Shown: positions 18,907 to 26,646 of the stretch, in pieces
How positions within the stretch are numbered: the first letter of the stretch is position 1
Layout: each line of letters begins with the position of its first letter
Source of the DNA: Deltaproteobacteria bacterium
GTDB taxonomy: Bacteria; Desulfobacterota; Binatia; UTPRO1
DNA length: 64,000 bases
Direction: 5' to 3'
Assembly (NCBI GenBank): GCA_020852955.1
Contig: JADYZW010000051.1
Location: 62,001 to 126,000 of the forward strand
The notes under the pieces: model-generated
The model's database searches: none
The model's input: the letters and a program-made list of their open reading frames with translations, nothing else
What the model was told of the DNA's origin: nothing
Position numbers and translations under genes: made by a program

Positions 18907-19916
18907 CCGGGCGCCTCTGCGGACCGGCGGCCCGCCGCGTAGAATGCGACCGCGTCGCGGATCGCGGCTTCGACGGGCCGCGGTGTCCAGCCGAGCTCGG
19001 CGCGCGCCTTGGCGGCGTCCATGTCGGGGATGCGCCGCGAGCATTCGAGCGAAGCCATGGTCATCGTCGTCTCGACGCCGAGACGCCGGGCGACGGCCTC
19101 GATCGCGCGGACGCCGCCTTCCATGAGCGGAGTCGGGACGTGCCAGAGCGGCGGCCGCGCGCCGCCGGCGCGGGCGGCGAGTTCGAGGAGTTCGCGAAAA
19201 GTGAGCCAGCGTTCGGCGACGATGTAGCGTTCGCCGATCCGTCCGCGCGTCTCCGCGAGGAGGAGCGCGCGCGCCGCGTCGTCGACGTCGACCGATGGCC
19301 CGCCGCCGTCCCACGAGAAGAGCATGCGGCCGCGCGCCGCCTTGCGGACGAGGTTGCCGTGCGGCGTCGGCGCCCAGTCGCCGGCGCCATAGGTATTGCC
19401 GACGCAGAGCGCGAGGCCGGGTAGGCCGCGCTCGCGGCACGCGGCGAGGAGGAGCCGTTCGGCCGCGACGCGCGACCGCACGTAGGCCGGCGCGTCCTCG
19501 TCCGCCGCGATCTCGTCGGCCTCGGTGGCGCGCCCGCCGCGCGCGGATCGGCCGATCGTGACGATCGAGCTCGTGAAGACGAAGCGGCCGACGCGCGCGG
19601 CGAGCGCCGTGTCGATGACGTTCCGGAGGCCGTCGACGTTCACCCGGAAGAGGGGCGCCGGATCGTGCAGCCAGGCGCGCGTGTCGACGGCGCAGTGGAA
19701 GACGGTCGCGCAGCCGTCCATCGCGGCGCCGAGCGACGCCGGGTCGAGTACGTCGCCGATCGCGCGCTCGACCGCGAGGTCGTCGATGGCGCGCGTATCG
19801 CTGGCCGCGCGGACGAGGGCGCGCACGGCGCGACCGGCCGCGAGGAGCTGCCGGGTCACGTGGCTGCCGAGGAAGCCGTTGGCGCCGACGACGAGCGCGC
19901 GCGCGGTGGACGACAC
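18903..19916 (-). CDS. NAD(P)-dependent epimerase/dehydratase (extended SDR)
   Basis: A 337-residue extended short-chain dehydrogenase. The nucleotide-binding motif GANGFLGSHVTRQLL is near the N-terminus, FTSSIVTIG supplies the catalytic Ser/Thr, and the active-site YxxxK position reads YVRSR, with Arg where Lys is expected. The family includes dihydroflavonol reductase-like and sugar epimerase enzymes. GTG 19916 gives a start 7 residues before the Rossmann strand; the open frame extends upstream with Arg/Pro-rich sequence that looks non-coding. It is followed by the coupled acyltransferase gene. The Lys to Arg change may alter or abolish the classical mechanism. Confidence 0.85.
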   Translation of the reverse strand: MSSTARALVVGANGFLGSHVTRQLLAAGRAVRALVRAASDTRAIDDLAVERAIGDVLDPASLGAAMDGCATVFHCAVDTRAWLHDPAPLFRVNVDGLRNVIDTALAARVGRFVFTSSIVTIGRSARGGRATEADEIAADEDAPAYVRSRVAAERLLLAACRERGLPGLALCVGNTYGAGDWAPTPHGNLVRKAARGRMLFSWDGGGPSVDVDDAARALLLAETRGRIGERYIVAERWLTFRELLELAARAGGARPPLWHVPTPLMEGGVRAIEAVARRLGVETTMTMASLECSRRIPDMDAAKARAELGWTPRPVEAAIRDAVAFYAAGRRSAEAPG

Positions 19917-20267
19917 GCGCCGCGGTGTAGCGCCAAGCGGACGCGCGCGCCAGGCGGGTGCGCCCGCTCGGCGGCCGGGATCGGGCGTGCGCGAGTGCCC
20001 GACCCGCGATCCGTGCGGAGAAGCGCGGGGAGCTGCCATGCCGGCGGGTGCGGGGGACGCCCGCCGTCTCCGCGGCGCCCGTAGTTCCGGCGGGTTGGCG
20101 CGCCTGTCCGGAGATCGCGCCGTGGCCCGGGATTTGCTTTGCGAGGTGAGGTGAGGGCGTCCGTCCGGCTCGCCTCCCTCGGCGCCGGCCTGCCCGAGCG
20201 CTGCGGGGGTCCGACGCCGCAGCGCCGCCGGCCGTGCTTCCGCGCGGGACTCGGGCCGGCGCCGTCG
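19917..20267. other. Gene-free stretch of about 350 bases
   Basis: Lies upstream of the epimerase gene and downstream of the small conserved gene at 20.3-20.6 kb. Open frames cross it on both strands but none resembles a protein, and I see no clear promoter box or hairpin. It probably holds the epimerase promoter. Confidence 0.5.
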
Positions 20268-20648
20268 TCACTCGCCGGCGGCGCGCGAGCGGTCGCGACC
20301 GGACGGCGCCGCCGCGCGCCTCGCCTCCGCGCTCGCCGCGCGGCGGCGCTCGCGCACCGCGAAGATGCGGCGGCGGAGGAAATCGGGATCGATTCCGAGC
20401 ACGTGGCAGACGTTCTCGTAGGCGTAGAGGTGCGCTTGCTCCGTCGACGCGAACCAGTCGCGCGCCTCCTCGGAGAGCGCGCGCCGCTTGCGATCGGGCG
20501 CGGCGCAGTAGTTGAGGAGGCAGCGCGACGCCTCCTCCAGCACCGCGATCATGAGCGCCCGCTCGGGCTCGGGCAGGTGCGTCCGGGGCGTGCCGAACTC
20601 CGATGCCAGCACGGCGTCGGGCTCGAAGGTGTGGCTCTCGGTGTCCAT
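20268..20648 (-). CDS. Small conserved protein of unknown function
   Basis: A 126-residue soluble protein. The core reads ALMIAVLEEASRCLLNY, then ARDWFASTEQAHLYAYENVC and HVLGIDPDFLRRRIFAVRER. This pattern (a helix, then a WF...ENVC..LGIDP.FLRR block) resembles small uncharacterised proteins I associate with deltaproteobacterial genomes. The C-terminal 30 residues are Arg/Ala-rich and probably disordered. ATG 20648 is chosen because the sequence before it is low-complexity. The closing helix-turn-helix-like LGIDPDFLRRR might bind DNA or another protein, but I would not assign a function. It stands alone with gaps on both sides. Confidence 0.65.
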   Translation of the reverse strand: MDTESHTFEPDAVLASEFGTPRTHLPEPERALMIAVLEEASRCLLNYCAAPDRKRRALSEEARDWFASTEQAHLYAYENVCHVLGIDPDFLRRRIFAVRERRRAASAEARRAAAPSGRDRSRAAGE

Positions 20649-20820
20649 TGCTTGGGCTTGATGAGCGGCGCCGTCCGCGCGGGCGGCGGCGCCTCGTGTT
20701 CTCCAATCGTTGTTCGATCGTCGGGTGCGACGGGCGGGGCGGTACGAGCCGGATCTGCCGAAGGACGCCCGGCACCGTAAGGACGAATCGGTCGCGGTCA
20801 ACCCGTAGCGGCGGAGCGCC

Positions 20821-21987
20821 TCAGGCCGTCGCCTCGGGGGCGACGCCGCGCGCCGCGAGCGCGGCGCGCAGCGTCCGGTGGAAGTGCTGGAGCGCGCCCT
20901 CGGAGCGGCCGAACTCGAGCCAGGCGTTGGCGCCGCTCGCGAGGCCTTCCTGCACGGCGATCGCCGCGGCGTTGTCTTCAGCCGCGCCGGCGGCGATGAG
21001 CGCGGCGCCCTCGGCGGGCGTGACGCGGAGACGCGGTTCCGCCGGGGCGTCGCTCGCCGGGTCGCCGCGCGCGCCCGCCGTCGTGATCCAGGTGAGGAAG
21101 CGCGTGCGATCGATGGCGAGCGGCTCGATCGCGACCATGAAGACGAAGTGCGGGAAGGTCGCGATCATGACGTTCGGGAAGACGTGGTAGACGTAGGTGA
21201 GCTTGCCTTCGATGCGCCACTCGGCGGCCGGCCGGCCGCGCAGCCGCTCGATCGCGCGGTACGGGAAGGTGATGCGCGTGTACGGGCCGACGTGCTCGAC
21301 GACGTTCAGGTTGTCGTACTGCACCGGATAGAACGTGTCCCGGTGGGTCGAGCGGATGTGGTAGCCCTCGAGGAAGGATTCGGCGAAGACCTTCCAGTTG
21401 ACGGGCAGCTCCTGGTCGGCCGCCTGGACCAGGCGGTTCCCGGCGGGAACCAGGACGGGCCACTCGTCGAGCCCGGGGTCGGCCGCGCCGTCGGGATCCT
21501 GGGTGACGAAGACCAGCCCGTGCGTTTCGATCGTCGGAAGCGCTACGAGACCGCGACCCGGCCGATCGAGGTCCGGAAAGCCGTCCGGGTGCGGCACGTG
21601 GCGGAGGGCGCCGTCGAGTCCGTAGGTCCAGCCGTGGTAGCGGCAGACGAACGCCTTGCTGCAGCCGTCGCCCTCGACCACGCGCGCGCCGCGGTGGCGG
21701 CACGCGTTCCGGAAGACGCGGACGCGGCCGTCGGCGCCGCGCGCCGCGACGAGGGGCGTCCCGGCCGCGGTGCGCGCGAGATGCGATCCGGTATCGGGCA
21801 GCGCCGCCGACGGGCAGAAGGCCGTCGCGGAGCCCCGGAGCAGGGCGAGCTCGGCGGCGTAGCGATCGGGCGAGCGATAGTGCGCGACCGGTTCGCGCCA
21901 CACGCCCTCCGCGAGGTCGGTCCCGCCCCGGTCCATGTGAGCGAAGAGCCGTCGGACCACCTCCGCGTCGCTGAGCCATGCGGTCAC
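20821..21987 (-). CDS. Aromatic ring-hydroxylating (Rieske) oxygenase, alpha subunit
   Basis: A 388-residue non-haem iron oxygenase. The Rieske [2Fe-2S] site is CRH...CRYH (Cys96, His98, Cys115, His118). The mononuclear iron site is in NWKVFAESFLEGYHIRSTH, with His210 and His215 as ligands and Asn198 in the usual place. The acidic third ligand is probably in EDNAAAIAVQEG near residue 340. Translation starts at GTG 21987. There is no beta subunit, ferredoxin or reductase gene beside it, so it is likely of the alpha-only type and uses electron carriers encoded elsewhere. Substrate unknown; the divergent MDR reductase is not an obvious partner. Confidence 0.9.
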   Translation of the reverse strand: MTAWLSDAEVVRRLFAHMDRGGTDLAEGVWREPVAHYRSPDRYAAELALLRGSATAFCPSAALPDTGSHLARTAAGTPLVAARGADGRVRVFRNACRHRGARVVEGDGCSKAFVCRYHGWTYGLDGALRHVPHPDGFPDLDRPGRGLVALPTIETHGLVFVTQDPDGAADPGLDEWPVLVPAGNRLVQAADQELPVNWKVFAESFLEGYHIRSTHRDTFYPVQYDNLNVVEHVGPYTRITFPYRAIERLRGRPAAEWRIEGKLTYVYHVFPNVMIATFPHFVFMVAIEPLAIDRTRFLTWITTAGARGDPASDAPAEPRLRVTPAEGAALIAAGAAEDNAAAIAVQEGLASGANAWLEFGRSEGALQHFHRTLRAALAARGVAPEATA

Positions 21988-22149
21988 GTCGCACCGCCCT
22001 CGACGGAGTGTCCCACGACTCGCGCGCTAGTGAACGCGCGTGCGCTAGTCAACGGGGGGCGCGCGCCGCGCTCGCGCGGGGTCTGCGCGCCCCGGAACCG
22101 CTGGCCTCGAAGCGGCGCGCATGGGAGAGTCCCGCGCCGGAGGGGAGCC

Positions 22150-23178
22150 ATGCCTGCGACCGTGAACCGCGAGATCCACCTGAAGAAACGTCCCGTCGGG
22201 ACGCCGACCGGCGCGGATTTCGAGCTCGTCGAGACGCCGATCCCGACGCCCGAGGCCGGCCAGTTCCTGGTGCGGAACGTCTTCATGTCGGTCGATCCCT
22301 ACATGCGCGGCCGCATGATGGACCGCGAGAGCTACATCCCGCCGTTCGAGGTCGGGCAGGTGATGGATGGAGGCTCGGTAGGGCAGGTGATGCGGTCCGA
22401 GCACCCGGGCTTCGCCGCCGGCGAGTACGTGTGCGGCTTCGCCAACGGCGGCTGGCGCGAGTGGTGGCTCTCCGACGGGACGATGATGCAGAAGCTCGAT
22501 CCCGCCCTCGTGCCGCTCCCGGCCTCCCTCGGCGTGCTCGGCATGCCGGGGCTCACCGCGTACGCGGGGCTCCTCCGCGTCGGCCAGCCGAAGGAGGGCG
22601 AGACCGTCTTCGTCTCGGCGGCGGCGGGCGCGGTCGGATCGGTCGTCTGCCAGATCGCGAAGGCGAAAGGCTGCCGGGTCGTCGGCTCGGTCGGATCGGC
22701 CGCGAAGGCCGACTGGCTCCGCCGCGAGGCCGGCGTCGACGCGGTCGTGAACTACAAGACCTGCGGCAACCTGCTCGCGGCGGTGAAAGCCGCGGCGCCG
22801 CAGGGCATCGACGTGTACTTCGAGAACGTCGGCGGCACGCACCTCGAGGTCGCGCTCGAGCTCATGAACCGCTTCGGCCGGATCGCCGCGTGCGGCATGA
22901 TCAGCCAGTACAACGCGACCGAGCCGCCGCCGGGCCCGCGCAACCTCGGCCTCGTCATCGGCAAGAGCCTCACGATGCAGGGCTTCATCGTGTCGAACTA
23001 CCTCGACATGGTCCCGAGCTTCTTCGCCGACATGGGGCGGTGGGTGCGGGAGGGTACGATCAAGTGGGAGGAGACGATCGTCGACGGCATCGCGCAGGCG
23101 CCCGAGGCGTTTCTCGGTCTCTTCACCGGCGCCAATGCCGGGAAGATGCTCGTCCGACTGGGCCCCGACCGCGTCTGA
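22150..23178 (+). CDS. NADP-dependent oxidoreductase (MDR family, zinc-free)
   Basis: A 342-residue medium-chain reductase like prostaglandin reductase and the bacterial CurA/YncB enzymes. Motifs are VFMSVDPYMRGRM near 41-53, the nucleotide site VFVSAAAGAVGSVVCQIAKA, and FENVGGTHLEVALELMNRFG. Structural and catalytic zinc cysteines are absent. It should reduce the double bond of alpha,beta-unsaturated carbonyls with NADPH. ATG 22150 has GGGGAG upstream and agrees with the family N-terminus. It is divergent from the Rieske oxygenase gene across 162 bases. Confidence 0.92.
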   Translation: MPATVNREIHLKKRPVGTPTGADFELVETPIPTPEAGQFLVRNVFMSVDPYMRGRMMDRESYIPPFEVGQVMDGGSVGQVMRSEHPGFAAGEYVCGFANGGWREWWLSDGTMMQKLDPALVPLPASLGVLGMPGLTAYAGLLRVGQPKEGETVFVSAAAGAVGSVVCQIAKAKGCRVVGSVGSAAKADWLRREAGVDAVVNYKTCGNLLAAVKAAAPQGIDVYFENVGGTHLEVALELMNRFGRIAACGMISQYNATEPPPGPRNLGLVIGKSLTMQGFIVSNYLDMVPSFFADMGRWVREGTIKWEETIVDGIAQAPEAFLGLFTGANAGKMLVRLGPDRV

Positions 23179-23320
23179 GCGTGCGGACGGCATTCCGGGC
23201 GGCGCGAAAGGTCCGCGGCGCCGCTCGCACCGCTGGGAATGGCTCCCGGTTTCGCGCCGTCGATACGCGGGCGGCGCGTGGCATGGTCTCTGCTTTTCGG
23301 TGGACCGGGAGGCGCACGCC

Positions 23321-23830
23321 ATGACGCGACCCGAAGGCGAGCACATCGCCCTCGAAGAGATCCTGATCGAGATGTTCACGGCCGAGGTCGGTGCGCCCGG
23401 CGCGGCGCGTGTCCCGGCGATCGGCCGTGTCCTCGTGCCGACGGACTTCTCGCCGTTGTCGCTGCGCGCGCTTCCTTACGCGGAGGAGATGGCGCGCCGA
23501 TTCGACGCCGAACTCCTCGTGCTCTACGTCGACTTCGCGCCGTCGATCTACGATCCCACGCAGGGCGATGTCGTCGCGTCGAAGGCTGCGATCGAGCGCG
23601 CCGCCGACGTGCTGCGCGCGCGCGGCGTCCGGGCGCGTGCGGTGTACCGGCGTGGCGCCGCCGCCGACGAGATCGTGCGCGGCGCGGCCGACGAGAAGGC
23701 CGACCTGATCGTCCTGGCCACGCACGGCCGCACCGGCCTCGCGCACGCGCTCATGGGCAGCGTCGCGGAGAGCGTGGTGCGGCGCGCGCCGTGTCCGGTC
23801 CTGAGCGTGCGCGGTCTCGCGTCGAAGTGA
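23321..23830 (+). CDS. Universal stress protein (UspA family)
   Basis: A 169-residue Usp domain protein. The N-terminal 30 residues are an extension, followed by RVLVPTDFSPLSLRALPYAEE, the first strand and helix of the fold. The C-terminal LATHGRTGLAHALMGSVAES matches the ATP-binding G-x2-G-x9-G-S pattern, so it probably binds ATP. The end, RRAPCPVLSVR, is the usual last strand. ATG 23321 follows GGGAGG. Such proteins aid survival in starvation, redox or low-oxygen stress. A strong hairpin follows the stop. Confidence 0.92.
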   Translation: MTRPEGEHIALEEILIEMFTAEVGAPGAARVPAIGRVLVPTDFSPLSLRALPYAEEMARRFDAELLVLYVDFAPSIYDPTQGDVVASKAAIERAADVLRARGVRARAVYRRGAAADEIVRGAADEKADLIVLATHGRTGLAHALMGSVAESVVRRAPCPVLSVRGLASK

Positions 23831-23835
23831 CGCGG

Positions 23836-23866
23836 ACGGCCCGGCGCACGGTGCGCACCGGGCCGT
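23836..23866. terminator. Terminator-like hairpin after the usp gene
   Basis: The 9-base arms at 23836-23844 and 23858-23866 are perfect inverted repeats, and 5 more inner pairs (CGCAC/GTGCG) extend the stem with a small bulge. It lies 5 bases after the usp stop and also downstream of the EamA remnant that converges from the other side. Confidence 0.55.
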
Positions 23867-23890
23867 CGGTGCGGCGACGACGAAGACCGC

Positions 23891-24358
23891 TCAGTCGTCG
23901 CCGCCCCCCGAAGCCGTCCTTTCCGCCCCGGTCGGGGAGGCAGCAGCGGACGTCGGCGTTCGGCGGCGGCGCGAGTCCCACGCACGCGTGCGGAACGCAG
24001 GCGCCGGCGCCGGCGTTGGTGCGGTCGAGACCGAGGACGGAGAGGAGGGAGTTCGCGCAGAGGAAGACGATCGCGGTCGCGAGGAGCGTCCAGTCGCGCC
24101 GGTCGAGGCGCCGGACCCGCAGCAGCGCGCCCCGGAAGGCGAGGACGGCGCTGGGCACCAGGGCGGCGCCGAGGAAGCGGTACCAGGTGAGCGTCCAGGC
24201 ATCGAGGCCGCCGAGGGCGATGTGGAGGTCGAGCGGCAGGAGGGACCAGAGGGCGACCGTCGTGAGGGTGAGCGCGGCGCCGAGCGCGCGCCGCTCGGTG
24301 ACCTGGCGGCGGCGGACGGGCTCGCGGCGCGTGGAGCGGGCGGGTCGGCGCGCGTCAC
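23891..24358 (-). pseudogene. Broken or truncated EamA/DMT-type transporter remnant
   Basis: Downstream of RNase R a minus-strand frame encodes a recognisable N-terminal EamA segment: LGAALTLTTVALWSLLPL, then LDAWTLTWYRFLGAALVP, RLDRRDWTLLATAIVF and NSLLSVLGLDRTNAG. WYRF and LGLDRT are hallmarks of this drug/metabolite transporter family. No start codon is found in that frame; the natural one, GTG 24358 overlapping the RNase R stop (GTGA), is in another frame. Only about 100 of some 290 residues remain, then a Cys-rich tail. A frame change in a run of six G would end the protein at 23891 (FGGGDD). Gene decay or assembly errors are both possible. Confidence 0.5.
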
Positions 24359-26562
24359 GCGCGCCGCCGCCCGCCGCCGCCCGCCGCGAGCAGCACGAGA
24401 TCGATCTGCTTCCGCTCGATCGACACGGCCGCGACGCGCACGGTCACGGCGTCGCCGACGCGGAGCGTCCGCCCGCGCCGCCGGCCGACCAGGCAGTGCC
24501 GGCGCTCGACCAGGTCGTAGTGGTCGTCGGTCAGGGTGGCGATGTGGACGAGACCGTCCACGAAGTACTCGGCGAGTTCGACGAAGAGGCCGAACGGCGC
24601 GACGCCGGATACGTAGCCGTCGTACGTTTCTCCGACCTTGTCCTCCATGAATTGCACCTTCTTCAGCTGAATCACCTCGCGTTCGGCCTCCATCGCGACG
24701 CGCTCGCGCTTCGAGCTCTCCTCGCAGACCGCCCCGAGCTCGCCCGCGATCGCCGCGAGGGCGCGCCCGTCGTCGCGGAGGTGCGCCGCGAGGATGCGGT
24801 GCAGGACGAGGTCGGGATAGCGTCGGATCGGCGACGTGAAGTGCGTGTAGTGCGAGGCGGCGAGCCCGAAGTGGCCGGCGTTGTCCGGGGCGTAGCGGGC
24901 CTGGGTCATCGAGCGCAGCACGATCGTGTGAACGAGGCGCTCCTCGGGGCGGCCGGCGGCGCCGTCGAGAACGCGCTGCACGGCGCGCGGGTGGACGCTG
25001 CCCTCGTGGAGCGCGAGACGGAGGCCGAACCCTTCGAGGAAGCGCGCCAGGTCGCGGAGGGCGTCCTCGGCGGGCGGCTCGTGGATGCGGTAGGGCAGCG
25101 GGATCCGCCGCGCCGCGAGATAGTGCGCGATCGCTTCGTTGGCGGCGAGCATGAAGCTCTCGATGAGGCGGTGCGCCGCGTTCCGCTCGGCGCGCACGAT
25201 GTTCTCGGGGCGGCCGGTCGCGTCGATGATCACCTCGGCTTCGGGAAGGTCGAGGTCGATCGAGCCGCGGCGTCGCCGCTTGCCGGCGAGCGTCTCGGCG
25301 AGCGCCGCCATGCGCTCGAGGTCCTCGACCAGGTCGGCGTGCTCGCGGCGGGTGGGCGGGTGGCGGTCGACGACGATCCGGCGCACGGTCGTGTAGGTGA
25401 GCCGCGCACGGCTGCGCATGACGCCCGGGAAGAAGGCGGCGCCGAGCACCTCGCCGCGCGCGTCGCAATCGAGGAGTACGGCCTGCACGAGCCGGTCGAC
25501 GCCCGGGTTCAGGCTGCAGATGCCGTTCGAGAGCGCCTCCGGCAGCATCGGCAGCACGCGGTCCGGAAAATAGACGCTGGTGCCGCGGGCGCGCGCTTCG
25601 CGGTCGAGGGGGCTTCCGCGGCGGACGTAGGCGGCGACGTCCGCGATCGCGACGAGGAGTCGCGCGCCACCGTGCGGGCCGGGCAACACCGCGACCGCGT
25701 CGTCGAAGTCGCGCGCGGTCTCGCCGTCGATCGTGACGAGCGGGAGGCCGCGGAGGTCGAGGCGCTCGCGGACGGTCACGGATTCGCGCCACGGACGCGG
25801 GGCGGCGACGGGCGGCGGCAGCTCGCCGGCGAGCGCGTCGAGCACGGCGGGATCGATCGTGGCGGGAATCCTCGCGGCGTCGGCGCGCACGTCCGCCGGG
25901 AACTCGGTCGGGAGCTCGAGGCGTCGGACGACGGCCTCGGTCTCGACGCGCGGATCGCTCGCCGGGCCGAGCACCGTCTCCACGCGCGCCTCGAGGTCGT
26001 GGTGCGGACCTGGATACTGCGTCACGAGGGCGCTCACCATGTCCCCGTCGCGGGCGCCGCCCGTCTCGAGGAGCCGGCAGCCGTAGAGGAGCCGCCGATC
26101 CTGGGGGATCAGGTATGCGCCGCTCCGCCCGTGGCGACAGACGCCGAGGAGACGCGGCCATCGCCGCGCCACGACCAGCGCCACCCGGCCCTCGGGACGC
26201 TCGAAACGTCCGCGCCGCTTGGGCCGGACCGCGACGAGCACCGTGTCCCCGTGCATCGCCGGGCGTACCCCGGGGCCGCCGATGTAGAGGTCCTCGCCGC
26301 GGCGCTCGCCGCCGCCGGACTCGATCAGGAACGCGTAGCCGTCGGGGTGCGCCGACAAGGTGCCGGCGCGGAGGCCGTGCGCCGCCGCGAGGGCGGCGAG
26401 CGCCTCGCCCTCGGGAGGCGCGCCCGCGGCGCCGAGGGCGCGCTCGACGGCGGCGATCGCGGTCGGGTCGTCGCCGGGCCCGCTCGCGCGTCGCCGACGG
26501 CCGCCGTCGCGCTCCCGCGCGCGACGGGTCTGCTGACGCGCCGGCTTCGTGGTCGCATGCAC
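24355..26562 (-). CDS. rnr: Ribonuclease R family exoribonuclease
   Basis: A 735-residue 3'-5' exoribonuclease that degrades structured RNA. After a basic N-terminus come cold-shock-like RNA-binding regions, then the RNB catalytic domain with TIDGETARDFDDAVAV (the Asp residues that bind Mg) and THFTSPIRRYPDLVLHRIL. The C-terminus holds an S1 domain (GETYDGYVSGVAPFGLFVEL) and a short Gly/Arg tail. The start is GTG 26562. It follows the arginine decarboxylase gene on the same strand after 84 bases. A hairpin just before the start includes the only G-rich ribosome site. Confidence 0.93.
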   Translation of the reverse strand: MHATTKPARQQTRRARERDGGRRRRASGPGDDPTAIAAVERALGAAGAPPEGEALAALAAAHGLRAGTLSAHPDGYAFLIESGGGERRGEDLYIGGPGVRPAMHGDTVLVAVRPKRRGRFERPEGRVALVVARRWPRLLGVCRHGRSGAYLIPQDRRLLYGCRLLETGGARDGDMVSALVTQYPGPHHDLEARVETVLGPASDPRVETEAVVRRLELPTEFPADVRADAARIPATIDPAVLDALAGELPPPVAAPRPWRESVTVRERLDLRGLPLVTIDGETARDFDDAVAVLPGPHGGARLLVAIADVAAYVRRGSPLDREARARGTSVYFPDRVLPMLPEALSNGICSLNPGVDRLVQAVLLDCDARGEVLGAAFFPGVMRSRARLTYTTVRRIVVDRHPPTRREHADLVEDLERMAALAETLAGKRRRRGSIDLDLPEAEVIIDATGRPENIVRAERNAAHRLIESFMLAANEAIAHYLAARRIPLPYRIHEPPAEDALRDLARFLEGFGLRLALHEGSVHPRAVQRVLDGAAGRPEERLVHTIVLRSMTQARYAPDNAGHFGLAASHYTHFTSPIRRYPDLVLHRILAAHLRDDGRALAAIAGELGAVCEESSKRERVAMEAEREVIQLKKVQFMEDKVGETYDGYVSGVAPFGLFVELAEYFVDGLVHIATLTDDHYDLVERRHCLVGRRRGRTLRVGDAVTVRVAAVSIERKQIDLVLLAAGGGGRRRA

Positions 26563-26565
26563 GCG

Positions 26566-26583
26566 CCCCGCACGCTTGCGGGG
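26566..26583 (-). promoter_or_regulatory. Hairpin covering the rnr ribosome-binding region
   Basis: CCCCGCA (26566-26572) pairs with TGCGGGG (26577-26583) around a 4-base loop, ending 4 bases before the GTG start of rnr on the minus strand. The near arm contains GCGGGG, the only Shine-Dalgarno-like sequence. It could act as a translational brake, or as a terminator for the upstream speA gene. Confidence 0.35.
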
Positions 26584-26646
26584 GGGCCTCGGGGAGCGCG
26601 GTGGTCGCGAACGACGGATGGGTCGGCGCTCCCGGGGGCGCGGGTG

